Numbered from the stretch's first letter, positions 32,997-43,576 are shown. The stretch is 64,000 nt of DNA from Bacteroidia bacterium (GCA_020845635.1 JADLFI010000042.1:1-64000), one strand, 5' to 3'. A program made the numbers and translations. The notes: a model not told the origin generated them from the sequence alone.

Positions 32997-34490
32997 TTAT
33001 TTTACTCCACCCATCATCTTTTGCAGCTTAGAGCTGATGCCAAATAGAATAACGGCTGCAACACTGCACATTATGATAAATACCAAGAAAAATTCAAACA
33101 GGTTAGTTATCTGAAAACCTAAAAAAGATGTTTCCGGGTTACTTTCACCGGGGATTAATTCGCTAAGTGTGCCGGCAAATTTATTGGCAGCAGCATTAGC
33201 CAAGAACCAAGTGCCCATTAGCAATGAAGAAAAACGTGCAGGCGAAAGTTTGGAAACCATTGATAAACCAATAGGAGATAAGCATAACTCACCCATAGTA
33301 TGAATTACATATAAACTGAACAACCAAAACATATTAATTTTGGTAGAAGCATCAACACCATGTACAGCAAATGCTATAATGCCATATCCAATAGCAATTA
33401 AGGCTAAACCTAATGCCATTTTACGTGGAGATGAAGGTTCCTTATTAACATTTCCTAATTTTAACCAAAGCGCAGAAAAAATAGGAGCTAAAACAATAAT
33501 GGCCAAAGGGTTTACAGATTGGAAATAACTGGCAGGCATTTCCCAACCAAATATGTTACGGTCGGTTTGCTTATCGGCAAAGATGGTTAATGAAGCTCCT
33601 GCTTGTTCAAAGGCACCCCAGAAGAAAATAACAAAGAATGCTAAAATAAAAATTACCCAAATTCTGCTTTTTTCAACATCTGTAAGTGATTTGTCTGATA
33701 GGATAACAACCGGTATGATAATCATTGAGGCAAAAATTACATACCCAATAATATCAACATTGGTCTCAAACATAGTTTTGAAATTTAATAAAAAGAATAT
33801 CATCAAAACAGACCCAATGAGGTAAAAAATATTTTTAGTGTCAAGTTTCTTAACTGCTTTCCCTAAAGGCTCTCCATCGCCATTTACCAATACTTTGTTC
33901 TTTTGCCAAATAAATAATAAAACCCCTATTACCATACCTATACCGGCTGCAAAGAATCCCCATTTAAACGCAATCTTTTCTCCGAGTGTACCACAAATTA
34001 AGGGTGAGAAAAATGCTCCTAAATTAATACCCATATAAAAAATAGTAAATGCACTATCTACACGATGGTCACCTTTAGGGTAAAGCTGGCCTACCATGGT
34101 TGAAATATTGGGTTTAAAAAATCCGTTCCCAATAATTAATAAAGTAAGACCTGCCCACATAAAGGTAAGAGCAGAGGTACCTGTAGTAGAAGCACTAAAG
34201 AACATTAAGAATTGCCCAATGGCCATTAATATTCCTCCAATTTCAATACTCCTTCTGTTGCCCAGAAAACGGTCACTTAAATATCCTCCCAAAAGCGGTG
34301 TTAAATAAACTAATCCGGTATAACTGCCATATATATTGGAGGCTTCATCATTAGCCATCATTAAACCATTAACCATATACAGAACAAAGATTGCTCTCAT
34401 TCCGTAATAACTGAATCTTTCCCACATTTCGGTAAAAAACAGCAGATATAGGCCTTTAGGATGTCCCTTTTGTATTTGAGTATTTTCCAT
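32997..34490 (-). CDS. POT-family proton-dependent oligopeptide transporter
   Basis: A 497-aa MFS-type inner-membrane symporter with 12-14 predicted helices. The POT signature is intact: FFTEMWERFSYYGMRAIFVL in helix 1 (the ExxER proton-coupling motif), then GGYLSDRFLGNRRSIEIGG, and FTIFYMGINLGAFFSPLICG (PTR2 signature). It imports di- and tripeptides coupled to protons. A weak TAnnTTTG-like element with one mismatch lies upstream. It is convergent with acpH and divergent from the YtfJ-like gene. Confidence 0.95.
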   Translation of the reverse strand: MENTQIQKGHPKGLYLLFFTEMWERFSYYGMRAIFVLYMVNGLMMANDEASNIYGSYTGLVYLTPLLGGYLSDRFLGNRRSIEIGGILMAIGQFLMFFSASTTGTSALTFMWAGLTLLIIGNGFFKPNISTMVGQLYPKGDHRVDSAFTIFYMGINLGAFFSPLICGTLGEKIAFKWGFFAAGIGMVIGVLLFIWQKNKVLVNGDGEPLGKAVKKLDTKNIFYLIGSVLMIFFLLNFKTMFETNVDIIGYVIFASMIIIPVVILSDKSLTDVEKSRIWVIFILAFFVIFFWGAFEQAGASLTIFADKQTDRNIFGWEMPASYFQSVNPLAIIVLAPIFSALWLKLGNVNKEPSSPRKMALGLALIAIGYGIIAFAVHGVDASTKINMFWLFSLYVIHTMGELCLSPIGLSMVSKLSPARFSSLLMGTWFLANAAANKFAGTLSELIPGESNPETSFLGFQITNLFEFFLVFIIMCSVAAVILFGISSKLQKMMGGVK

Positions 34491-34667
34491 TTTTTTATGA
34501 ATTTAAGCGCCCAAAATAACATTTATTTTTTAAAGGATGAATTTTGTGACAAAAAATATTCTTTTTTCGATTTAGATTTTTGGAGGCTGAATATTTATTA
34601 ACCTGAAAATTGATGACACTTTGTTTATTTAATTTGTAACTTAGCCTCAAATATTGAATTACTTTTT

Positions 34668-35207
34668 ATGACAAATAGATTATTATTGTTACTTGTTGCA
34701 TTGTTGTTTCCATTTTTGGTAAACGCACAACAAAATTATATTACAGTTGGCGAAAAACTTGCTAATGTAAATATTAAGACACCAGATGATAAACCAACAA
34801 AGATTCCTTTTTTAGGCGAAAAGGTATTGGCTATATTTTATAACGACCCGGATGTTAAGGATATTAATGACCCTTTATCTGATGGCATTAAAGCCAAACA
34901 TTTTTCTAAAGAAAAATATCAAGGAATAGGAATAGCCAATTGCAAAGATACTTGGTTGCCCAACTCTTTAATACGTTATGCCGGGCGGCAGAAACAAGCC
35001 AAATATCCCAGCTCAATTATATTAGTTGATGATGATTATGTGATATCAAAGGCTTGGAAATTGGGGAATTGTAATGAGTTAAGCTACTTTATTATTGTTG
35101 GAAGTGACAGTAAAGTTAAATATGTAAAATCTGTCAAATCGCAAGAGGAAAGCAAAGCTATTATTCCCGTTGTATTAGACATATTGGAAAAGGAGATTAA
35201 TAAATAG
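34668..35207 (+). CDS. YtfJ-like exported thioredoxin-fold protein
   Basis: A 179-aa protein with a signal peptide (RLLLLLVALLFPFLVNAQQ). The region KYPSSIILVDDDYVISKAWK followed by LSYFIIVGSDSKVKYVKS resembles the YtfJ family, which has a thioredoxin-like fold with no conserved CxxC. Two cysteines are present (IANCKDTW, LGNCNEL) but not as a redox pair. The periplasmic role is unknown. It is transcribed alone; the following minus-strand gene is convergent and its terminator lies in between. Confidence 0.7.
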   Translation: MTNRLLLLLVALLFPFLVNAQQNYITVGEKLANVNIKTPDDKPTKIPFLGEKVLAIFYNDPDVKDINDPLSDGIKAKHFSKEKYQGIGIANCKDTWLPNSLIRYAGRQKQAKYPSSIILVDDDYVISKAWKLGNCNELSYFIIVGSDSKVKYVKSVKSQEESKAIIPVVLDILEKEINK

Positions 35208-35363
35208 AGAGAAGCTTCTTGTCATAGATTCATTAAATTAGGCTACATTATATTATAATTCGAACATCTTGAATCTCAAAATTTTTTATCATCATTAAGA
35301 TGGTTTTGTAATTTTTTGTATTCATTTTTTATCAAGGAATACTTACATTAAATCAATAAAAAA

Positions 35364-35389
35364 AGCCTTGTATCTAATGACACAAGGCT
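35364..35389 (-). terminator. rho-independent terminator for the minus-strand T9SS cargo gene
   Basis: 8-bp stem AGCCTTGT / ACAAGGCT with a 10-base loop, followed on the minus strand by a run of seven T. It lies 21 bases after the stop at 35411. Confidence 0.8.
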
Positions 35390-35410
35390 AAATATTAATA
35401 TTAAAAAATC

Positions 35411-36484
35411 TTATCTAATTACTTCAAACTTACCTTTATAATAGTTTCCTCCATTTTCATTAAAAATATTAATAAAGTAACAACCTGCATTCATATCAGT
35501 AGTATTGATATTGATAGTACTATCATCGCCCAGGTTTAAACCTTGTTCTTTAATTAGTTTGCCTGTAATATCAAAAATTTGAATGGTTGAATTATTGCGA
35601 ATATGACTCAAGTAAAAGCTTTCAGTTGCCGGATTAGGATACATGCTTACTTTTATATTGTCATTTTTATTCATTCCAACAAAGAAAATAGGATCATAAT
35701 ACCCGGCAGAAATTGGCTGTAAAGAATTAGGGTTAACCATAACTTCCATTAGTAACATGTGCGATGAGGCTTGTAAAAAATAATAAGTAATGGTTGTATC
35801 ATGTATGCTAACCTGAGGAGGAATGAGAGGATTGTTCGTAGTCATTGAATCGACACTATAGGTGGTTTCTTTTACTCGAAGTACGTTATTAAATGAACCC
35901 ATTGGAGTGACAAGGTTTCCTGTAGCGTCAGCTTCAAAGTGTTGAACAAAACTCATTGATTGATGCACATTAAACCCGGAATATACGTAATCAATATAAA
36001 ATTGAGAAGTATGATTAACTACACCATTTAAAGAAATTGGCGAAGGAACCACCATTCTATCAGGGGCAAAATCAACATAATCAGCATAAAGATTCACTGT
36101 AGGTTCATTTATAATCCCGGGTTGATAAACTCCATCCCAATACAAACCACTTGGCAATGATTTATAAAAGAAACCTGCTGAGTCAGTTACTGAAAAACTA
36201 ACCATTGTTGAATTTGGGAAGGTGCTTGAGGCATTCATATAAGCCGGAGCCTCCCAAATATTTTTGAAATCTATCCCGGAAGTGTCATTTACATTAAATG
36301 ATGTTGAATAGTCCCAAGTTTGACCAGGCCCGGGGGCAGTCATAGGAGGAATTGCCGATGCCACAGTGTCAACATATTCTACCCATATTTCCCCTGCTGT
36401 TGGATGATATGCTTGGGTAATAGTTTGACCCTGTAATCTACTAAAAACAGATAGAATTAGTAATGCAGTAAAGATTCTTTTCAT
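35411..36484 (-). CDS. exported protein with T9SS type A sorting domain
   Basis: A 357-aa protein with a signal peptide (KRIFTALLILSVFSRLQGQ) and a beta-rich central region of about 250 residues with no recognised domain (repeated aromatic/acidic strands, WDYSTSF, YWDGVYQPG). The last 80 residues form a T9SS type A sorting domain (VSMYPNPATESFYLSHI, STIQIFDITGKLIKEQ, YYKGKFEVIR). It should be secreted across the outer membrane by the type IX system. ATG 36484 is preferred over an extension to 36541 because a -7 element sits between them. It has its own terminator. Function unknown. Confidence 0.85.
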   Translation of the reverse strand: MKRIFTALLILSVFSRLQGQTITQAYHPTAGEIWVEYVDTVASAIPPMTAPGPGQTWDYSTSFNVNDTSGIDFKNIWEAPAYMNASSTFPNSTMVSFSVTDSAGFFYKSLPSGLYWDGVYQPGIINEPTVNLYADYVDFAPDRMVVPSPISLNGVVNHTSQFYIDYVYSGFNVHQSMSFVQHFEADATGNLVTPMGSFNNVLRVKETTYSVDSMTTNNPLIPPQVSIHDTTITYYFLQASSHMLLMEVMVNPNSLQPISAGYYDPIFFVGMNKNDNIKVSMYPNPATESFYLSHIRNNSTIQIFDITGKLIKEQGLNLGDDSTININTTDMNAGCYFINIFNENGGNYYKGKFEVIR

Positions 36485-36507
36485 AATTTTTATTTTAATA
36501 ATTTTTA

Positions 36508-36515
36508 CAAAATTA
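36508..36515 (-). promoter_or_regulatory. promoter -7 element (TAATTTTG) for the T9SS cargo gene
   Basis: Exact TAnnTTTG on the minus strand, 23 bases before ATG 36484. A TTTG about 23 bases further upstream is a possible -33 element. Confidence 0.6.
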
Positions 36516-36645
36516 GCAAAAATGGATGAATAATAAAACAAAGTTTGATAATAAATATATAGGGTTTAGTTTTCTAAAAATTCCAAAACAACAAGTAAAT
36601 TATTTTCCAATGTTAAGGCATCATTATTTTTTTAATTATATTGCT

Positions 36646-36653
36646 TATATTTG
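36646..36653 (+). promoter_or_regulatory. promoter -7 element (TATATTTG) for the YdeP-like gene
   Basis: Exact TAnnTTTG 18 bases before ATG 36672. No clear -33 element is seen. Confidence 0.55.
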
Positions 36654-36671
36654 GAAGAAATATAAATTTCA

Positions 36672-38978
36672 ATGAGTGCAACCGAAAACACACCACTACC
36701 AAAGGCGCAGCCACCGGTTAAGTTTACGGGTTTAAAATTGTCGGCTCCTAAAAAGTATGCAGCCGGAGTACCTGCATTAATTAGTACCGCCAAACATATT
36801 ATTGAGGAAACAGAACCCGGAAGAGGATTTAAAACTCTTATGCGATTAAATCAAAAGAAGGGAGTAGATTGCCCCGGATGTGCATGGCCTGACCCTGACG
36901 ATCATCGTTCGGCATTAGGAGAGTATTGTGAAAATGGTGCCAAAGCCATTGCTGAAGAATTGGATAAGAAAAGAGCCGATGCTCAGTTTTTTAAGCAAAA
37001 CTCAGTTTATGAACTCTCGTTGTTGAGTGACTATGAAATAGGAAAAAAAGGCCGATTGGAAGAGCCTATGGTATTGTATAAAGGAGAACAATATTACACT
37101 CCAATATCATGGGATAATGCTTTTGAGCTAATTGGGAAAGAATTAAACAAACTCAACCATCCTGATGAGGCTGTATTTTATACCAGTGGGCGCACCAGCA
37201 ACGAGGCAGCATTTTTGTATCAGTTATTTGTCCGTCAGTTTGGAACCAATAACTTGCCCGATTGCAGTAATATGTGTCACGAAAGCAGTGGGGTTGCACT
37301 TGGCGAAACAACCGGCATAGGCAAAGGAAGCGTTAAACTCGAAGATTTTTATGAAACCGAACTCATCATTATTTTAGGGCAAAATCCAGGCACAAACCAT
37401 CCACGCATGATGAGCGCTTTACAAAAAGCAAAGAAGAACGGAGCTACAATTATCAGTGTTAACCCTCTACAGGAGGCAGGTTTAATTAGTTTTATAAATC
37501 CACAGCATCCTTTAGAAATGTTAGGTTCAGGCACCACTCTAAGCGATGAATATCTTCAGGTTAAGATTAATGGCGACTTACCTCTCTTTAAAGCTTTGAT
37601 AAAATTGTTGTATGAAAAAGAACAAACCAATCCGGGAAGTGTTTTTGATTTAGATTTTATTAATAATAAAACCAAAGGCTACCAAGACCTTATTGAATCT
37701 ATTAAAGAGTATGACCTGGAGGAATTGGCTGTTGGCAGTGGAATTTCTTTATCGGAAATTCGTAAAGTTGCCGAAATTATTGCAAGTAAAAAGAAAATTA
37801 TTGCTTGTTGGGCTATGGGACTTACCCAACATAAAAATTCGGTAAAGACAATTGCTGAAATAGTAAATTTATTACTGCTCAAGGGAAGTATTGCCAAACC
37901 GGGTGCAGGTACTTGTCCGGTACGTGGACACAGCAATGTACAGGGCGACCGTACAATGGGTATTTATGAAAAACCATCAGACTCATTTTTAAACAACTTG
38001 GAGAAAGTATTTCATTTTAAAGCACCTCGCAAACACGGTTACGATACGGTTGATGCCATTAAAGCTATGGAAAGAGGCAAAGCTCATGTGTTTATTGGTA
38101 TGGGAGGAAATTTTTTATCGGCCACACCCGATACCGAATATACTGCCAAAGCACTAAGAAACTGCCGATTAACAGTACACGTAAGTACTAAACCTAACAG
38201 AAGTCATTTTGTTCATGGCGAAGTTGCTCTAATATTGCCTTGCTTGGCACGCACAGACAAGGATATACAGGCTTCGGGTCCGCAGTTTGTTACTGTTGAG
38301 AACTCAATGGGGGTAGTACATTCATCAGAAGGGACATTAGAACCTAAATCAAACAAGTTGAAGAGTGAATGTGCTATAGTTGCCGGAATGGCTAAAGCAA
38401 CATTAAAATCAGAAACCACGGTTAATTGGGATGAACTTGTTAGTAACTATGATAATATTCGGGATGTTATTGAGAAAACTATCCCCGGATTTGACAATTA
38501 TAATCAAAGGGCAAGAATCCCTGAAGGCTTTTATTTACCTAACTGTGCGCGTGAAGGAACTTTTAGCTCTATTGGCGGAGCGGCCTTGCTTACAGTTAAC
38601 GATTGGGAAGAAATTAAACTTGAGTCTAATCAGTTTATTTTAATGACTATCCGAACGCACGATCAGTTTAACACCACTATTTATGGACTTCATGACCGAT
38701 ACAGAGGTATTTATAACGAGCGTAGGGTTTTGATGATGAATAAGAATGATATGCAAAAACATGGCCTGAATGAACGCGACAATGTAAATATTATTAGCCA
38801 TTTTAACGGTGAAAAAAGAGTTGCCGAACGGTTTCTTGTTATTCCGTACAATATACCTGAACAGTGTTTGGCTACATATTTTCCTGAAGCTAATGTGTTA
38901 GTGCCTATTGATAGTTATGCCGATAGAAGTCAAACTCCAACTTCAAAGTCAGTAATTGTAACAGTCGAAAGGTTATGA
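36672..38978 (+). CDS. FdhF/YdeP-family molybdopterin oxidoreductase
   Basis: A 768-aa member of the YdeP branch of the DMSO-reductase superfamily (bis-MGD molybdenum/tungsten enzymes). N-terminal cysteines in DCPGCAWPDP (C67, C70) and ALGEYCENGAKA (C86) are the YdeP-type replacement of the usual iron-sulfur motif. The molybdenum-site region reads NMCHESSGVALGETTG (C202 at the position of the FDH Cys/Sec). The later MGLTQHKNSVKTI, GACPVRGHSN-like (GTCPVRGHSNVQGDR) and RTHDQFNTTIYG are typical. YdeP is linked to acid resistance in E. coli, but its reaction is unproven. No signal peptide; no molybdenum-cofactor or fdhD gene adjoins it. Confidence 0.9.
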   Translation: MSATENTPLPKAQPPVKFTGLKLSAPKKYAAGVPALISTAKHIIEETEPGRGFKTLMRLNQKKGVDCPGCAWPDPDDHRSALGEYCENGAKAIAEELDKKRADAQFFKQNSVYELSLLSDYEIGKKGRLEEPMVLYKGEQYYTPISWDNAFELIGKELNKLNHPDEAVFYTSGRTSNEAAFLYQLFVRQFGTNNLPDCSNMCHESSGVALGETTGIGKGSVKLEDFYETELIIILGQNPGTNHPRMMSALQKAKKNGATIISVNPLQEAGLISFINPQHPLEMLGSGTTLSDEYLQVKINGDLPLFKALIKLLYEKEQTNPGSVFDLDFINNKTKGYQDLIESIKEYDLEELAVGSGISLSEIRKVAEIIASKKKIIACWAMGLTQHKNSVKTIAEIVNLLLLKGSIAKPGAGTCPVRGHSNVQGDRTMGIYEKPSDSFLNNLEKVFHFKAPRKHGYDTVDAIKAMERGKAHVFIGMGGNFLSATPDTEYTAKALRNCRLTVHVSTKPNRSHFVHGEVALILPCLARTDKDIQASGPQFVTVENSMGVVHSSEGTLEPKSNKLKSECAIVAGMAKATLKSETTVNWDELVSNYDNIRDVIEKTIPGFDNYNQRARIPEGFYLPNCAREGTFSSIGGAALLTVNDWEEIKLESNQFILMTIRTHDQFNTTIYGLHDRYRGIYNERRVLMMNKNDMQKHGLNERDNVNIISHFNGEKRVAERFLVIPYNIPEQCLATYFPEANVLVPIDSYADRSQTPTSKSVIVTVERL

Positions 38979-39005
38979 ATAACTGATTAGAATTTTTCTA
39001 TTAAT

Positions 39006-41504
39006 ATGCCAAAAGAAACAATTTTTATTGATGTAATTGTTCCATTAGCATTACCTCAACTTTTTACCTATCGTGTGCCACATGAGTGGAATAGCTATGT
39101 TCGCAGGGGGCAGAGAGTTGTAGTTCCTTTTGGTAAAAATAAACTTTATACCGGTATTGTTTACCGAATTCATCATGTAGCACCACACGATTATGAAGCC
39201 AAATATATTGAAACAATATTAGATGATTTTTCATTGATTAATGATTATCAGTTTGAACTATGGCAGTGGATTGCCTCATACTATATGTGCAGTATGGGAG
39301 AAGTTATGCAGGCAGCTTTACCCTCAGGTTTTAAGTTAAGCAGTACCAGCAAGTTTATTCTTAACCATCATACTCAAATAAACCATCAACAGATAAGCGA
39401 TAAAGAATATTTATTAATTGAGGCAATGGAAAAAAGAAATTCTATTACCATTGATGAAGCTGCCGAAATTTTACAAATAAAAAACCCACATAGGTATATT
39501 AAGTCTTTACTTGAAAAAGAGTATATATTAATAGAGGAAGAAATAAAAGAGAAAATAAAACCAAGAACTGTGAGTTATGTTGAGCTTACCGAGTTTTCTC
39601 TCAATGAAAAAAATCTGGAACACTTTGTCAATGAAATTTCTTTAAAAAAAAATTCAGTAAAGCAGCAAAATCTGATTCTAACTTTTCTAAAACTTTCAGA
39701 CCACTTTACTCAAGAAAGGAAAAAAGTACGTAAAGAAGATTTGCTGGCAGAAGCCTCCATACAGGAGAGCACATTAAACACTTTAATTAAAAAGAATATA
39801 CTTAAAATAAGAAAGTCAGAGGTTTCTCGTTTTGATTTCAATGGGTATAGCCCCGAAAGTAATAAAGAGCTTAATGAAGAACAGAACGAAGCTTATCAAA
39901 AAATTTTAAATCTTTTTGAAACAAAAAATGCAGTTTTGCTTCATGGAGTTACCTCAAGCGGTAAAACCGAAATTTATATTAAGCTTATTGAACAAGCCTT
40001 ACAGCAAAATAAGCAAGTGCTGTATTTATTACCCGAAATAGCTTTAACCACACAAATCATTAATAGGCTTGAACAAGTTTTTGGGAAGAGTGTGGGGGTT
40101 TATCACAGTAAATTTAACGAAAGCCAACGTGTTGAGGTTTGGAATAATTTAATGCGTGCTAAAGACGATAATTCTGAGATGCCTCATTTTAAAGTTATAT
40201 TGGGTGTACGTTCTGCTTTGTTTTTGCCCTTTGATAATTTAGGTTTAATTATAGTTGACGAAGAGCACGACTCATCATACAAACAGAATGAGCCTGCACC
40301 GCGTTACAATGGACGTGATACAGCACTATTTATGGGAGGCATACACCGAGCTAAAGTACTGTTGGGGTCGGCAACCCCTGCTGTTGAAACTTACTTTAAT
40401 GCTACAACAGGAAAGTACGGTTTGGTTACCTTAAACAATCGCTTTGGGGGGGTAAAGATGCCCCAAATAGATATTGTTGATACTAAGGCAGCTAAAGCCA
40501 ACAAGAGTATGAAAACTCATTTCTCTAAGGATTTGTTAAGTGCTATTGAAGAAGCATTACAAAATAAAGAGCAAGTTATTTTATTTCAAAACCGCAGAGG
40601 CTTTGCACCTATGCTGCAATGCAACACCTGCCACTGGACTCCAATGTGTAAAAATTGTGATGTTAGTTTAACCTTTCATAAGTCGTTAAATCTGTTGCGT
40701 TGCCATTACTGTGGTTATAGTACTGTTCCTATTGATGTTTGTAAAGCATGCGGTTCTGATGAAATTGTAATGATTGGATTTGGAACCGAAAAAGTAGAAG
40801 ATGAGTTGGCGGTATTCTTTCCTCTTGCACGTATTGCACGAATGGATTTAGATACTACACGTTCGCGTTTCAGTTACAAGCAAATTATTAATGATTTTGA
40901 AGATAGGAAAGTTGATATATTGGTGGGCACACAAATGGTAACCAAAGGGCTTGACTTTAGTCATGTGAGTTTAGTTGGAATTATTAATGCCGATAGTATG
41001 ATGAATTTTCCTGATTTTAGAGCACATGAACGCGCTTTTCAGCTAATGGCACAAGTTTCAGGGCGTGCCGGAAGAAAAAACAAACAAGGAAAAGTAATTA
41101 TTCAAACCGCACAACCCAATCATTTCTTATTATTTAATTTAATAAAAATGAATTACCTGAATGTTTTTGAGCAACAGCTTAAAGACAGGCAATTATATAA
41201 ATATCCGCCTTATTACCGCCTTATTAAAATTACATTAAAACATAAAGAAAAACACATACTTGATTATGCAGCCAATACACTGGCCAATTTGTTTAAACAA
41301 AAATTCGGGTCACGAATTCTCGGGCCGGAGTTTCCAACCATTGGAAGAATAAATAACTATTATTTAAAGAACATTTTAATCAAGTTAGAAAAAGAGCTTC
41401 CTCTTAGCGCATCAAAAATTGATATTCTGAGTAATATATCACAAATGCGTAAAACAAGCGAATTTAGGCAGGTTAGAATATTAATAGATGTTGACCCAAG
41501 CTAG
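39006..41504 (+). CDS. priA: primosomal replication protein N' (helicase PriA)
   Basis: DNA helicase that restarts stalled replication forks. At 832 aa it contains the N-terminal DNA-binding domain (DVIVPLALPQLFTYRVP), an internal winged-helix region, and the helicase core with Walker A LLHGVTSSGKTEIYI and DEEH box VDEEHDSSYKQ. The zinc-binding cysteine clusters are CNTCHWTPMCKNCDVSL and CHYCGYSTVPIDVCKACG. Also present are VGTQMVTKGLDF and GRAGR of motif VI. It starts 27 bases after the YdeP-like stop; shared transcription is possible. The family-typical length is about 730-830 aa. Confidence 0.97.
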   Translation: MPKETIFIDVIVPLALPQLFTYRVPHEWNSYVRRGQRVVVPFGKNKLYTGIVYRIHHVAPHDYEAKYIETILDDFSLINDYQFELWQWIASYYMCSMGEVMQAALPSGFKLSSTSKFILNHHTQINHQQISDKEYLLIEAMEKRNSITIDEAAEILQIKNPHRYIKSLLEKEYILIEEEIKEKIKPRTVSYVELTEFSLNEKNLEHFVNEISLKKNSVKQQNLILTFLKLSDHFTQERKKVRKEDLLAEASIQESTLNTLIKKNILKIRKSEVSRFDFNGYSPESNKELNEEQNEAYQKILNLFETKNAVLLHGVTSSGKTEIYIKLIEQALQQNKQVLYLLPEIALTTQIINRLEQVFGKSVGVYHSKFNESQRVEVWNNLMRAKDDNSEMPHFKVILGVRSALFLPFDNLGLIIVDEEHDSSYKQNEPAPRYNGRDTALFMGGIHRAKVLLGSATPAVETYFNATTGKYGLVTLNNRFGGVKMPQIDIVDTKAAKANKSMKTHFSKDLLSAIEEALQNKEQVILFQNRRGFAPMLQCNTCHWTPMCKNCDVSLTFHKSLNLLRCHYCGYSTVPIDVCKACGSDEIVMIGFGTEKVEDELAVFFPLARIARMDLDTTRSRFSYKQIINDFEDRKVDILVGTQMVTKGLDFSHVSLVGIINADSMMNFPDFRAHERAFQLMAQVSGRAGRKNKQGKVIIQTAQPNHFLLFNLIKMNYLNVFEQQLKDRQLYKYPPYYRLIKITLKHKEKHILDYAANTLANLFKQKFGSRILGPEFPTIGRINNYYLKNILIKLEKELPLSASKIDILSNISQMRKTSEFRQVRILIDVDPS

Positions 41505-41652
41505 ATAGAAATAGAACTAATCATGCAGCAAATGTTTTTGGAATAAAGAAAAACTTGAATCAAAAAAGCATAAATTTGTAATTTACCTAATATTAATTAT
41601 TGATTAGTTATTTAGGCAGCTATAATATTCAGTTACCTTTCATTACAACTAT

Positions 41653-43575
41653 ATGCCCGAAAATAATAATTATACTCGTAGCGTTGAACTCTTAAATAAG
41701 TATTGGGGATATAAAGAGTTTAGGCCTTTACAATGGGATATTATTAGTGCGGTATTAGAGAAAAAAGATACCATTGCTTTATTGCCTACGGGTGGAGGTA
41801 AATCTATTTGTTTTCAGATTCCTGCCTTGGCTATGAAAGGTATTTGTATTGTGGTTACACCGCTAATTGCCTTAATGAAAGACCAAGTAATGCAACTGAA
41901 TAAAAGAGGAATAAGTGCCGTGGCTATATATAGTGGTTTGAACAAGCGTGAGATAGACATTTTATTGGGCAATTGTCTTCAACAACGATATAAATTTTTG
42001 TATGTATCTCCCGAACGATTACAAAGCGATACTTTTTTATCGAAAATAAATAACCTCAACATTTGTTTAATTGCAGTTGACGAGGCTCATTGTATTTCTC
42101 AATGGGGACACGATTTCAGACCATCATATTTAAAGATTACCAGTTTAACCGAGCTTTTCCCGAGTGTTCCTATTATTGCCTTAACCGCCACAGCTACCCG
42201 TAAAGTTATTGCCGAAATAAAAGAAAAGTTACTCCTTAATCAACCTGCATTTTTTAGGAAAAGTTTTGAACGCAAAAACATTGCTTATATGGTTTTTGAA
42301 GAAGAAAATAAGCTTGAACGAATGTTGAAGATTATTAACAGAGTAAAAGGTTCGGGTATAGTATATGTGCAAAATAGGAGGCTGACACAAGATATTAGTA
42401 ATTTTTTAAATCATCAAGGAATAAATGCAAGTTTTTACCATGCCGGATTAAGTGCTGAGTTGCGTAACACCCGGCAGGATGATTGGATAAACAACCGTAC
42501 CCGAGTAATGGTTTGCACAAATGCTTTTGGGATGGGAATTGATAAGCCCGATGTTCGTTTTGTGATTCATTACAGTCTGACAAATTGCATAGAAAATTAT
42601 TTTCAGGAAGCCGGTAGGGCAGGGCGCGATGAGCAAAAGGCTTATGCCGTACTGTTGTACGAAAAGGCAAATAGAATTGAATTAACAGCGCAAGTTGAAG
42701 CCTCATTCCCTCCTATACACGAAATTAAAAGAGTATATCAAGGTATTTCTAATTATTTTCAAGTGGCCGTGGGAGCCGTAACCGAAAAAAGTTTTGATTT
42801 TGATTTAAACAGCTTTTGCAGTACCTATAATTTAAAGCCTCTAATGGTTTATCATGCCATGAAATTGTTAGAACGCGAGGGTTTGATTGTTTTGTCTGAA
42901 GAAATTAATTTACCATCACGCATTAAGTTTATGGTTAACCGTAACATATTATATGATTTTCAGGTTTACCATTCCCATTATGATTCTTTTATAAAACTTA
43001 TTTTACGCTCTTATGGTGGTGTTTTTGATAATTATGTGAATATTAATGAAAACGATCTGGCACGAAGAATGAAGCTGAAGAAAGAAGATATTGTGCTGTA
43101 TCTTAATAAGCTTGAAGAGCTTAACTTATTAAGCTACTTGCCTCAGAAGAGTGTTCCGCAGCTTAGTTTTGTGGAAACCAGAAAAGACGCCCGACTTATT
43201 GAATTAAGTAAGGAAGTATATGCAGAACGAAAGGATATTGCCTTAAAAAATTTAGAGTCAATATTGCATTATGCTGAAAGCAAAGATGTATGCCGAAGTA
43301 TTTTATTGCTTGAATACTTTGAAGAGGATAATCTAACTAAATGTGGTCATTGTGATGTTTGTATTAATGAAAGAAAAAACATTTTGACGAATGTTGCAAT
43401 GGCTGAGTTAGAAAACAAAATACTATCATTAGTACAAAAGCAACCTATCAGCATCAGCGATTTATTAGGCCATTTTAGTAAGTTTAAAGAAGATGAAACT
43501 ATTGAAGCACTAAATTGGCTTATTGAGCAAAAAAAACTAATAGAGAAAAATGGTATAATTAAGGTAATGCAATAG
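41653..43575 (+). CDS. recQ: ATP-dependent DNA helicase RecQ
   Basis: A 3'-5' DNA helicase for recombination and repair. The 640-aa protein has Walker A LLPTGGGKSICFQIPAL (K50), motif II VDEAHCISQWGHDFRPSY with the RecQ aromatic loop, FGMGIDKPDVRFVIH and QEAGRAGRDE. The zinc-binding RQC region is CRSILLLEYFEED...CGHCDVC. I see no typical HRDC domain. The C-terminus instead ends in a short winged-helix-like segment (ISISDLLGHFSKFKEDETIE). The stop is one base from the convergent DinB gene. Confidence 0.94.
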   Translation: MPENNNYTRSVELLNKYWGYKEFRPLQWDIISAVLEKKDTIALLPTGGGKSICFQIPALAMKGICIVVTPLIALMKDQVMQLNKRGISAVAIYSGLNKREIDILLGNCLQQRYKFLYVSPERLQSDTFLSKINNLNICLIAVDEAHCISQWGHDFRPSYLKITSLTELFPSVPIIALTATATRKVIAEIKEKLLLNQPAFFRKSFERKNIAYMVFEEENKLERMLKIINRVKGSGIVYVQNRRLTQDISNFLNHQGINASFYHAGLSAELRNTRQDDWINNRTRVMVCTNAFGMGIDKPDVRFVIHYSLTNCIENYFQEAGRAGRDEQKAYAVLLYEKANRIELTAQVEASFPPIHEIKRVYQGISNYFQVAVGAVTEKSFDFDLNSFCSTYNLKPLMVYHAMKLLEREGLIVLSEEINLPSRIKFMVNRNILYDFQVYHSHYDSFIKLILRSYGGVFDNYVNINENDLARRMKLKKEDIVLYLNKLEELNLLSYLPQKSVPQLSFVETRKDARLIELSKEVYAERKDIALKNLESILHYAESKDVCRSILLLEYFEEDNLTKCGHCDVCINERKNILTNVAMAELENKILSLVQKQPISISDLLGHFSKFKEDETIEALNWLIEQKKLIEKNGIIKVMQ

Positions 43576-43576
43576 G

